From Baylisascaris procyonis (taxonomy: Eukaryota; Nematoda; Chromadorea; Rhabditida; Ascarididae): DNA of 64,000 nucleotides. Below are positions 14,558-26,191 of this stretch, piece by piece; the first letter of the stretch is position 1; each line of letters opens with the position of its first letter. The notes under the pieces are model-generated. The model made no database searches. It was not told the DNA's origin and saw only the letters and a program-made list of their open reading frames with translations. The stretch is from NCBI GenBank assembly GCA_037389465.1, contig JAZARR010000130.1:186001-250000 (forward strand), read 5' to 3'. The position numbers were made by a program, and so were the translations under genes.

Positions 14558-17500
14558 GTGGCTGTCTGTGATCTGATTGATCTGGGTAGCACTATCAGTG
14601 CATTCTTTAGGCTTTTCCCGGGAAAGAAATGCAGTGTTGGACTCCATTTTTCAGATACTGTTGAATCGTTTTCGCTCCCTACGTACCGCCATATTCCTTT
14701 CGAGAGTAGCTGACACCTTATTGCGTGTCACTTCTATGCCTCGTTTGTTTCCGAACACACCATTCCATTTCCTTCCGCTTCATACCAGATTTTATCCCAG
14801 ATATTTTTATGTTCATTTTGGAGTTGCCGAACAGTCTGAGCCTACAAATAAGCTAATATCTGCTTAACCTCCTTTTGAGCACAGGTGAGCGTTTTGAACC
14901 ATTTAAATGCGAGAGGTCGAATATTGTACGTCGATCATTCGAGAAGGAAGAAAGCGCAGATGGGTGGCCAGCGTCCCTTGATATAAGGTGCATGCATCTC
15001 GTATGGCTTATGGATGGTAAAGCGTGAGAGAAAATTCGAGTGGCTTCGTACAAAAAACAAGTAGAGTTTGGCTGTCGTTTAGGAAACGTGAATGAAGTAT
15101 GCAAATATTGCTTTTTGTTATGCAAATAACCTAACCGAGGTAGCTATGTACAATAGCGTTAATACTCTTCTGATCATAGTAACGTCACGTCTTTATTTTG
15201 TAGTGAAGAAAACACGCGATAAAGACCCAAGCAAACAAAGATGAGAGATCACGAGGCGACACTCAAATAAAACTACAGAAAAGATTGCTTTATATAAGCA
15301 ATTAAGGGTAGTTGCACCTGTCGAGTAGTGCGCATATTGCATATATCATTGTTGCAAACGCTGCTTCAAATTTGACAAATTGCAGGCCATGAAGACGTGT
15401 CAGTGGAAGGAGTTGCAAACAAGCATTTCGAATTAGCATGTCGGTTCTTTTCGTTGCTTCCTCGAAGGAGGATGCAAATTTTATGGGAGTAAAACAACTG
15501 TCAAATAGAAATCTGGGAAACACCTTTAGTAATCCTGAGGCATGGGTGTAGACTGGACTAACCTTTAGGATACTACAAAGAGTTTTGGGTGGATAATCCG
15601 AAGCTATTGATTATAAACCTGCTGAAAGGATTCAAAAAAATTTTCGGAAGCTGCTTCAATGAGGCGATGTTATGCTTGGTCGTTTCACTCAATATCTTCT
15701 CTTATAAACGGTATTAGCAGATTGAATAGAATATGATAAACTATGACGAAAGTAGCGCACGAAAGCTTGCTGATGATTCTTACGCAACTAGAATTTTAAA
15801 AACAATTGGGAAAACGCGCCGATCTGTGTGCGCAGATTGGCACAATTCGATTTTGAAAAGTGGCGACTGTTCATTTAGCAGGTAATATTGTCCTGTGCGC
15901 AATGATTGTGCGTTTTCCTATTGACTTATTATTCTTTTTATTTATTCCGCCTTCACTTTCCTCAAGGATGAGTTTTAAAGATGTAATGTTTGCAAGAATT
16001 TTCGATGCAAGAGACGAGTGAAGCGCAAAAGGTTGAGAGTTTTATGCGATAAACGGTTAAAACGATGACACTTAGGTTGTTATGAATTTACGTTGAGATG
16101 TTTTCTACTGGTGCGTAAATATATATTGACATTGATGGGAGTGGGGATGTGATAAGGTCATGTGTCACAATCAAATGTTTAAAAGACCATGATCGAGAAA
16201 ACGCTACAACCATTTCGATTGCGTTTACGTGTCGAGTGGAAATCGACGTTTGTTGCGTGCTTTGCCTTCAATAAATGGCTCAGCATATTCACGTGCATTT
16301 CATTTGCTTATATAGCGGATGTGCAGTTGTAATATCACAGAATGTGAAATTACACGTACGCCTCACACGTAGACACGCGATCTCTGTTTTAAATCTTTTT
16401 TCATATGACGTAGCATTCACGCATCTTTGAATGTGTTGTCTGTGGGTGGTAATGTTTGCTGTGTTTTAAAGTACACCTTAAGGATATCTCCATGCAGCAT
16501 TATGTGCACATCGCTACATACATCAGTTCTTCGAATATATGCAGTTTGTGAGGGGGAGGGGAAGGGGTAATGATGCACAACGGTGATACACAACGCTTTA
16601 TCTTGGGTCTAGCCAAAGGCTTTAATTTAAATGTGTTGCGTTGTTGTGCTTCCAAATCAATGTTACCAGTAATGTGGTTTATTCCCAGCTATATAATCTA
16701 CAACCTGAAAACTCATTTCTGTCATCAGTAATTTCCATCTTTCTTGTTTTATTGGCTTTATAAATGGAACTTTTTTATTTCTCATTGAAAATGAAATGTT
16801 GGAAATGGCTTTTGCAATTGCAGTTTTTTCCGCTATGAACTAAGCACTTTTAGATACGTTTAATCCGTAAGGGAGGATTAGATTCACAGCTATAAAAAGC
16901 TGAGAAGATGGATTTGCGCAATGTTGCTTATTCGTTTTATAGGCACTTAATAAGCTGACTTTGATGAACGATCTCGGTAATCATACTTGTGCAAATGGAT
17001 CTTATATGTTGCTGAAAAATTCTGTTATGACAAAGCATTGAGGTATAATAGAGCTGTTTTCTCTTTGAAAAATGAGAAAATTTTCCAGAAGAGATCGTCT
17101 AAAACTAAAATTTTCTCGTTCTCACCACTTTGGCCGAAAGAAATGGCTGAATTGCATATATTTTCGATTTTTGGGCATGAATGCGGGAATATTGCCTAAA
17201 GATAATTAATTTTCGCAAATGGAAGCTGTATACTGTGTAGATGAGAGAGATTAAAGGAAAGCCGTACTTTATAGATGATAGAGGATTTAGGTTATATGGG
17301 TGATGTTGGATGGTTTTATAATTGCAAAGATTTCCCTGTAGACATCGAGTACGAACAGTGGAAAAAAGTCTAGTTTACTGGGCCAAAAGGGAGAGGATCA
17401 TGTCCGCTTGAATCTTTGAACCTCTTCCTGCCTTACCCTCTCCCTCCTCTCCTTTCCCACAACTTCCCTCCCTTCTTTCCTCTCTTCCACAGTCAACAAA

Positions 17501-18428
17501 CTTCTATATGACATAATAAATAACATGTGATACGTGTATTTCGATCTGCTTACTAACGTTCTTCGAGGCGCAGTTGGGGCACGTGTGGATTAAACACTTA
17601 TTTTGAGGTGCATCTCATCGCGTGTTGATTCGTGAGGTGAATGCGGAATTGTCGATTGGCACTCATTGTGCACTCTTTTCAGCGAACGTTTGCTGCTTCG
17701 AGATGGCACATAGACGAGTGGCAGCCAGTGCCCTTCACTCCACCTGTGCTCATTCATTGTAGTTTTCTACTCTCGGTGCTATTACGCAGCTGTAAAACCT
17801 CATAAGTTTTTTTGTTACACAGAAATCTACGTTTCTCCTGACAATCTAAGTTTATCGCAATCCTAGATCCTTCTTTCCCTTTCCTACCCTCTATGCAAAA
17901 AAGTGCTACCGGAATGCGACGAAACTATTGTTCGTTGTGTATCGTTCTCATATTTCAGCGAAGGAGGGGTGATGGCAACTCTAACATATCATTCTTCGCC
18001 CCAATTCATTACGCGCCCTCATTCAATATCTCCGTATCACCGTTGCCTATTTTACACTCCAATTAAAAGTACCTGATCTAAAGTTAACTCGATGTCTGTA
18101 ATATTTGTGAAATCTATTTGTTGATGTGTACATTGCTTATCTCCTAAAGTGCTCTTTAAATTCAGTGAACACTTGAAGCAGTGAATTGCTGAACACTTAT
18201 ACGACCAGGTGCACAAATTCTTGAATGTAGTAACAACCACAGTTTCTTTTGAATAGTGCCTCATCCCTTATCCTGTCGGCTTAGTTTAATATTCCATATA
18301 TATAACCCAGTAAGTTTATCGCAGTGGTGAATAACTTTACTATGAATTATAGGCAAATAGATCTGCGGTTTTACAAATTTGTGAAATGTGCGCACGGCAA
18401 CCTCTTATCTGCGCGTACTCCTTATGTT

Positions 18429-18650
18429 GTCTCTGCCTGTCTGTACGTTGGTTTCACCCGACGAGCCAATGAAGTAAATCCATGAAATTTGGCGGCTATG
18501 ATTCACACCGAACGTCGCCGTTTTTTACCAACTCCGAAATGGCACTTTTTGCTTTACTTCCATCTTGCTACCTGTCAGGTTGGTTTCACATCGACTCGCC
18601 TTGGAGCATCAATCTTTGGGTGAAAATTTGTGTGAGATGATTGGGTCATC
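18429..18650. repeat. Possible interspersed-repeat remnant with internal duplication
   Basis: A CTGTCTGTACGTTGGTTTCA block at 18438-18457, with CCGACGAGCCA after it, recurs in similar form at about 18571-18600 (CCTGTCAGGTTGGTTTCACA, then TCGACTCGCC). ATGAAATTTGGCGGCTATGA follows the first block. GTCTGT...ATGAAATTTGG modules are familiar from invertebrate interspersed repeats. No ends or target duplications were found. Confidence 0.35.
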
Positions 18651-21103
18651 GTATATTATCGTGGATGTTTCATCATTGAAGCTAATTTATGTAACTGCTC
18701 GATGTGATGAACGATGGAAAAGCACATATCATGCCACCTGATTCCCTGTGTTTTTACGCATATTTGATCATAAACGCACTCCAAATCTTTCGTTACTGAG
18801 ATTTAACGCTTATCGATGCATTTGAGATGTTATATACTCCAAATTTTAGTTTGAATTTCCCTTGAAAAAATCAATTTTCGGTTTTTTTAAATCAAAATTT
18901 CCCTTCATCGAATTTAAGTGCAATTGAAAAATTTCACAGAATTAGTGGAGCATGTTGGTTTTTATAAAAATTAGATGTGATGCTTTTCGTTAATTACTTT
19001 CGATTTGACATTTTATGTGCACATTGTTCCCGGTCGGTATTTTGTTCATTTATCTATTTACATCTTTCTTTTCGCTTCTTTTAATTCATAACCTTTGTTA
19101 AAGATAATAAAAGCATATTCCATAAATCATTTCGATTCACCAAGTTTTTAAAATTCTAAAATGTTTTATTTCATATCACAAAAACCTGGGCTCTTTCTTT
19201 TTCATCGTTTATTTCCACCCTCTCCCTTGATTAGGCCGAACCCAGTTAGAAAAGTAAAATCAACACGAGAAACGAGGAGAGGAAAAGCTGCAATCGGTGA
19301 TAAGAAGAACTTTGCTATATCCGACGATGTGATTGTCGTTTCGTACTGAGGTTGTTACCAAGTCTAGATGATCGGTTCAACTCCTTCATGCCTTCTTTCA
19401 CGTTTATAAAGACCGCCAAATTTCTTCCTCTCAGCAGACGCTATGAGTCGATAGGAGTATCATATCTCTTGCTAACCAACAGGAAAACATTTCAAAGAGA
19501 AATTCTATGAAAGAAAGGTTTACAGCTGTAGGACGAGAAGAGTAGAAAGTAAGAGTAAACCGCATAAGGGGAAGTACCTGCTGAGTGTTGCGTAGGATTG
19601 TACCGGTGAACAATCGCGACCCACAGGCTACTTGGCTGTATTTCAAATTCATTCCATTCTAGCGAGTTGTTTGCACATCTTTACAGATCTGCTTTCTTTT
19701 ATTCCTCTCGTACAGCTATGAATCTTTCATCGAATTTTCCCTCTTCCAAGTGTCGTCTTGTTGATCAGCTATTGACGTGACACTTTTCGAGAGCGACTGA
19801 TGGTATCCGTTCAGAAGAAAATTTTGCCGTTGTATATTCGTGTGGTTCGTGAAGAAAATTGAAAAGCGTTACCTGGAAAAAGTTTTTTATTAATAGCTGA
19901 GAGCTGTAAGATGCTACCACGCCATTTCTTTTTAAATAATATTCCCCGGGTTTCACTTGATACGAACGATAATCTTATCACTAATTTAGGATGCAATTTA
20001 ATGAAGGTATTCGATGGAATGGGATTCATTTAAATGCAAACTGAGTTTCGATGGAAGTAGTGAAAAGCCTTAAGTTTCCGTAAATTTCACTACTACTACG
20101 CAGGTTTCAGCTATTTTTGATTTACCAGAAAGTGCCCTCTGTGGGACTTTCATGTTCAGATTAAACAGCTATCTGAAAGTATTATTTTTGATTAAGAAGG
20201 GTGACTTTTTGTCGATTCTTAAGTCATAAATTGCAAGCATATGGTTACTATTTATTCCTGAAATATACCATTAGGTAAGTGAAGAATGATGTAGTAAAAG
20301 AAATTTGTTGTTGTATGCTTCGAGAATGATCGGGTTGATTCCGTGGAGTCGGCGCACTTAGCCCAAAAGAGACGGAGAGAGACCGCGCGCGCCTTCAGCG
20401 AGCGACGCGGCACGGCACTGGTCACTCGGAAATAAATCGTCGCAATAAATGTGAAAATATACAGTAAGAAAAGGAGCTTCGAACGACAAATTTCAACACA
20501 TTCGAAAGAGCATTGAAACCTCTATCAGAATTAAAAATAATCTGGGACAAAAACAAGAACTTTTCTATTAGATCGAATTTTTATATGCAGTGCAACTGAC
20601 ATAAATTGTAGTGTCGCCTTATCCGTTATCTCATGCGTTATAGTTGTGCATTTATGACATTGTTCTTAATGAAGAACTCAATTCATGACACACCTTGACG
20701 ATTTAATGAATTGACAAAATCATTCGTAAATTACATTAAACTCGTTGTGGCTCCTTATGGATGGACCTTTCATGCGATTGTACATGCACCAGTTAAGAAT
20801 TCTTCAATTCGACAGTTATCGGTTTCCTTCATTTCATTTCTTTCCTATATAGGCATACTGATAATGGCCATTGTAAGTTCGCTTGATGATAGAAAGGCGA
20901 ACCGACTCATTCAGCATGTGGTTAATTGTATTGCCATACGTTGATTGCATGCAACATAGGTAACTTGCACGTGTGGCAAGCGCTTCTTTTAGACGTTATT
21001 CAGCCATTCTAGATTAGTGGTTCGAAACGAGTGTTCTTGATAGCCCTGTCTTCTTCTGATCTCCTCCACATCCTGGAACTGGCTTTATAGCTATGGTTGT
21101 GCT

Positions 21104-21141
21104 CTTCAATGTAAGCAGTCGTTTCACTGCTTACATTGAAG
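21104..21141. repeat. Central hairpin of the foldback
   Basis: CTTCAATGTAAGCAGT (21104-21119) pairs perfectly with ACTGCTTACATTGAAG (21126-21141) around a six-base spacer. It sits close to the midpoint of the long inverted repeat. Confidence 0.9.
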
Positions 21142-21601
21142 GTTCCCTGCCTTGTAACCACTTGTGGTCCGCTGTCATGAAAATTTCAATTCTTCCAATT
21201 GGGAGTATGCAGCGTTCGAATCGCTTTTCCCTTCTCAATCCTGACGGGTCTATGTCGGAAAGCAAGTGTTGTATGCAATCAATGTATGATAATGCAATTA
21301 GCCACATGATGAATGCGTCGGATGGCCTTTCTATCATCAAGCTAACTTACAATGGCCATTATCAATATGCCTATATAGGAAAGAAATGAAACCCATAACT
21401 GTCGAATTGAAGAATTCTTAACTGGTGCATGTACAATCGCATGAAAGGTCCATCCATAAGGAGCCACAACGAGTTTAATGTAATTTACGAATGATTTTGT
21501 CAATTCATTAAATCGTCAAGGTGTGTCATGAATTGAGTTCTTCATTAAGAACAATGTCATAAATGCGCAACTATAACGCATGAGATAATGGATAAGGCGA
21601 C

Positions 21602-21888
21602 TGCAATTTATGTCAATTGCACAGCATATAAAAAATCGATCTAATAGAAAAGTTCTTGTTTTTGTCTGAGATTATTTTTGATTCTGATAGAGCTTTTAAT
21701 GCTCTTTCGAATGTACCTAGTCGCTCTTCCCAAATCTTGTTCGTTTATGCAGTTATAGGCCATGATTTATCGATGACCATGCAATTTTCCTCAATTGCAC
21801 GTCATGTAAAAATTCGATCTTATAGAAAAGTTCTTGGTCTGAGATTATTTTTAATTCTGATAGAGGTTTCAATGCTCTTTCGAATGTG
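21602..21888. repeat. Tandem duplication within the right foldback arm
   Basis: A block of about 110 bp beginning GCAATTTATGTCAATTGCAC (21602) recurs diverged at 21781 (GCAATTTTCCTCAATTGCAC). Both copies run through TAGAAAAGTTCTTG and TGAGATTATTTTT to GCTCTTTCGAATGT. The period is about 175-180 bp. The left arm has a single copy, so the duplication arose after the arms separated, or one copy was lost from the left. Confidence 0.85.
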
Positions 21889-23835
21889 TTGAAATCTGTT
21901 GTTCGAAGCTCCTTTTCTTACTGTATATTTTCACATTTATTGCGACGATTTATTTCCGAGTGACCAGTGCCGCGTCGCTCGCTGAAGGCGCGCGCGGTCT
22001 CTCTCCATCTCTCTCTTGCGCCTGCGCTTGTGGCTAATGTTACCCTCACCGTATCAACTACTGTTTGCTTTGTAGTTGTGCATCGCTATAAGATTGTCCA
22101 CTTTTAGGAGAAGTTTGAAGGAAAATGCTAGAATTGGCAACGTTTATTTGGTTATTGCACGATAAGTTCTCTCTTTTTAATGAAGAATTTTTTTTTTTGA
22201 ATTTTATTTGACTTATAAAAGTTCATTGCTTTCTCTACAGAGAGAATGCACAGTTTTATCTCATCAGTTTTTTAAATAATTCCTAATAAAGTTTGCATTT
22301 CGGCTGAAGTTTCTGTATTTCTTTTACCATCTATCGTTTCCGATGAAAGGTGTACCTCCTCCCCTCATCTCTCTTCTTTAATCCATCACTCGTGAATCCT
22401 CGTTGCGCGAACATTTTGTATGTTTACACGTTTATCTTATTTAATGAATTTATTCACAGCTAAGAATTGGCATCGCATCGATATCTCGTTGTTCGATTAG
22501 ACTCGTGAGACGGCAAGAGAATGGGTTGAGGAGAGGGTCATTGTTTTTATGGTCCCCATCACATTTTAGTCGTGAGTTTTAAATATGTTCCGTCCTTTAA
22601 ATGCGGGTTTCTTGTACACGAATTATGCCACTCAAAGTTTAAATGCGAGTTGACAGGTACATTCAATTGTAAATGAACCTTGGGAATTGTGGCTCTTCGA
22701 CAACAAATCTCGAAGGGTGCAACTTTTCTGCCAACTGGGGAAATTTTGTTCACGTCATTATGATATGCCAAAGTGCACAATTCAGCGATAAGTTTTAGCT
22801 GCAGAATTAATAAATTCATACCAACTTTATGCTTATAGCATGATTTGCAGTTAACGTTTATGCGAGAAATGTTACAATTCGGTGATCACACAAATGGTGG
22901 TGGTATGCCGCATTTCTTTCGATTATCAAAAAGCATCGTAGTCGTTGTTGATTAGGATACAGTTAAACCGCAGGGTTACGACTTCTAGTTTCATGTCACT
23001 GCAGCAGTATCGTTCTGATCCCACACTACCAGCCACTGTTCATTAATAATGGTTTGTTCCACATTTCAGTTGTTCTAGTTTTTGTCAGTTTTGTTTATAA
23101 ATGAAGAGGGAAGGTGAGAGGGAGGCTGAGATGAGCAGAGGAGGTACGAAGATAGGAAGATGAAAAAAAGAAGGATGGAGACGAGTAAAACTTGCAGATC
23201 CACAAGAAATAATTGTGGCTTATGTTCTCGAATTTTCGGCGTTCTCTGTTGTTGAGCGGCTGGCACTAAGGAATGAATTGTGCAGTTGTCCCGTTCTAAG
23301 TAACAGCTGCCCGACTCAAATGTGATATGGATGTTTTTTTTTTTTTGAAGAGAATGCTGCATTGACGTATATATCGTTCGTTGTGTTGACGTTAATTTTA
23401 GAAAAACGTTAAGTGCAGACGAGTGATTAAAATAACTCGTCAAATCTAAAGTTTTTATCTATTTTGAGAGAAGTGGGCAGGTGCGAGGGGAAGGGGTGCG
23501 TATATAGCAAGAAAAGGTGAGTGATCCATAGTGGCCACATCCCCACCTTTCCATATTTCTACACTGCTGATTGCCGTTTCTAAAGAAGTTACGTACGGTT
23601 TACGATGTGCGGCATACTGTTCCTCTTAGCAGCTATTAAATTCGATGATTTTACAAATATTTTGTACGTACGATGAATTTGGTTGAAAGTGGTTTCAATT
23701 CGAGAAGTGTCAAAATATGTTGTGTTTGTAATGCTTGGAAGAGTGGTAAATAACTAGCAGGTAAATGAGCGATATTTTGATATCCCATTCACCTGTTCAG
23801 ACAGTTTTGCAACTTTCACGGTAAAATATTTCTAT

Positions 23836-24050
23836 GATGGGACCGATGTTAGAGGGGGATGCATACAGGTTTTTGCCCCTTTTCAAAGTTGGTGAAAAAT
23901 GGTATAAGAGATCACGTTGTGACGCAAAACATATTGTGTTTGATGGGTGTAATCTCACCAAATTCCATCACTGTAGCTTCTGTTGCTTCCGACTTGGAAC
24001 TGTCAGGGGAACAGGCAGACAAACACGCTTATACATACAAACAGACTTGA
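23836..24050 (-). repeat. Possible interspersed-repeat remnant
   Basis: Read on the - strand it begins GTCTGTTTGTATGTATAAGC with TTTGTCTGCCTG after it, and later reads GATGGAATTTGGTGAGATTA. This is the same GTCTGT...ATGAAATTTGG layout as 18429-18650 and repeats known in other invertebrates. Heavily diverged, no borders defined. Confidence 0.35.
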
Positions 24051-25890
24051 CCGCTTCGTAATGCACGTTTGCAAAACAAATGTGCAAAAGCGCTTAAAAA
24101 CGAGTCATGTTTAGAAGGTTTGCACGCACGGTCGGTCGGTTAAATTAAAATGTGTGCATATTTTATTGTTTGTGAAATGTGGGTTAGTCTTATGATTGGA
24201 ATGCAAAAAGCGCATATCGTACCAGCTCTTCTGGCACTCCATTTCTTCATTTTCAATTGGGGCGTCATAAACAGCAAACAAGCAATACGAGTTATAAAAT
24301 ATGGAAGCGAAATGAGCAAAGAAGATTTCCAATATATCAGTCACATGAGATTTCCCATCATGAAGTTAACGGGAATGTCAATAAGTTTAAATCACGTTGG
24401 CGGAAGCCGTCTGCCCCAAACTGGATGCATTTTGAATATCGTTTGATATTTTAGAGCTAAGTTCATGATTTTAAAAACAAATTTGGCAGTGAATATTATC
24501 CGTCTTATTATTCTTGGTGCAATTTCAAGTAATAACTGCTTCAAAGGCAACTTGTATTGATCGGTCGGTCAAGTATTTATTGATGCTGTTGGTACATTTG
24601 AATTTAGAGTGCAAAAAATAAGGGATCAATTTCGGTAGCCAATTTCTTAACGTTTTTCAACCGAATCTGTGAGTTCAGTGGCCCTATGCCAAATTTATGG
24701 ATTGATGTGGAATAGCGATCGAGTGTGTTCGACCAGTCGGACAACAGTGATTATCGTCTTGAATGATAAATCTGTAATGTAACTAATGGCTGATGGTGTT
24801 AGATACTGATTTAGATAAAAAACATTGAAAACGTTTTGGCATTTTACATCGACGTTTTTATTGCAATCGTAGGTGATATTATATGGTATGGATATTCTGG
24901 ATTGAGTTTTCTTAAATTGAGATGAATTCTTTGAATTTTTTTAATAATCAAAATTGATTTGTAGAAATATAGTGAAAATAGAAGGTGAAACAAGAATTTT
25001 TTTTAAACAAACCAACTCTCTGAAAATGGTAATTGTAGACATTGTTCGCAGCAGTGTTTTCTTGTCTCGCAAATTCCTAATCATTCAAAACCCAAAACTG
25101 TCAGGAAAAGTCGGGATTTGAATATCGTTACGCAGACTTGCACTTCTGTTGATTAGAACTTGGTGATTCCAGTTGTCTGTAGAAATCGATTTTTTACAAT
25201 GAGTTGCATAATTTTTTCGTTATAGTCCTTTTTTTGGAATTTTTCTCCTGATTTTCTGAGGGTATAGGATAACTGGCCACCAACATAGAGACAGGAGGAA
25301 CTGGTACCGCTGCAAGCTGTTGCAACCGCTGAACTCATCGGGACGTGAGGGAGGATGAGGAATAGTTAGATTCGTGAACTACTTTTGTTTCTTTCTTCTG
25401 AACCTCGTTCGAATTCAGAAGATCTTTTTTTTTTCTTTTTGAAACTAACGAACAAAGAGTATGTAGTGTTTAGAGCTTATTTATCGATTTGCATAGGTAT
25501 GCAACTTAATTGAATACCTTTGCAATGATCTTCTGCTCTTTGGCCCTTTTTCAGGACATCGTCATAATGCGTACGCACATGGAAGAACTTTTATTATTCG
25601 TTAATGAATAGATTATTTTTTAAAGTGATGAGATGAATTACTTGTCTTTTTATTTTATGCTATTTGATACCACAAATCGTTGGTTGATTGCTTCGTTTAT
25701 CACACCGGGAATGCGCTAATATTTGACGGTCTCTCCACCACAATCATTGCAGAATTCTGAAGGTCGTTTTTTTGTGCGAACCCTTCAATGCCGTAATGAT
25801 GTGTACATATACTTTGAATGGGAGTTGGTGGGATTGCGTGGCTGAAGCACTAGTTTCGTGTCTCTTTGTGTCCTCTTTTAAGCTCGTTAT

Positions 25891-25934
25891 TGTCTTTCTC
25901 TCTCTCTGTCTCTTTCCCTCTCTCTCCTTTTCTC
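25891..25934. repeat. CT-rich simple repeat
   Basis: An imperfect TCTCTCTC tract interrupted by single G and CCC bases. No other feature seen. Confidence 0.8.
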
Positions 25935-26156
25935 CTTGTCACTGTCGTTCGATGATGCAGAGGCATTATTACCTCGTGACACATTAGCTGTCACGTTCTC
26001 CAATATTTGTTGTTTATTTCATGTCGCAATCCTTTTGCACCTCGCATCGGGTTGATGTTGTTTTCGTTGTTTAGTGGTAACGTTCGAAGGGTTTAATTTA
26101 CTGAATCGTTGAATGCAGCAGTCTTGTAGTGGAAATCCTGTTCCCTTCCTTGCAGT

Positions 26157-26191
26157 GGTGGAGGGCGGGGGGAGGGGGGAAGGGGAGGAGG
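26157..26191 (+). repeat. G-rich tract with quadruplex potential
   Basis: Several runs of four to six G residues separated by one or two bases. Similar purine-rich GGGGAGG tracts occur at about 7425-7460, 23480-23500, 26630-26650 and 41610-41630. Confidence 0.7.

Larger units (their letters stand above)
13043..20370. other. Intergenic, no recognisable gene
   Basis: About 7 kb with only short, family-less open frames. It includes the NUDT21 3' UTR, two degenerate tandem repeats (13202-13344, 14415-14557), a possible interspersed-repeat remnant (18429-18650), and AT-rich low-complexity sequence. The longest frames (for example 13521-13871 +, 14853-15125 -, 15302-15523 -) resemble no family known to me. 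Confidence 0.5.
20371..22014. repeat. Long inverted repeat / foldback element, about 1.64 kb
   Basis: The outer ends are reverse complements: GAGAGAGACCGCGCGCGCC near 20377 matches GGCGCGCGCGGTCTCTCTC near 22002. Similarity continues inwards for roughly 590 bp on the left (to about 20960) and about 750 bp on the right (from about 21268). The right arm is longer because it holds an extra tandem copy (21602-21888). The middle, 20960-21268, is diverged but is centred on a short perfect hairpin (21104-21141). The outer about 90 bases of each arm are GC-rich, unlike the surrounding DNA, and include AATAAA. No coding capacity was recognised. It may be a foldback-type non-autonomous DNA transposon or an inverted duplication; no target-site duplication was identified. 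Confidence 0.8.

Noticed and set aside
22559..23443. Minus-strand frames of 86 and 122 codons
   Set aside because: Composition and lack of motifs fit chance frames in non-coding DNA.
24111..24446. Overlapping open frames on both strands
   Set aside because: Short, mutually overlapping, without splice signals or recognisable motifs.
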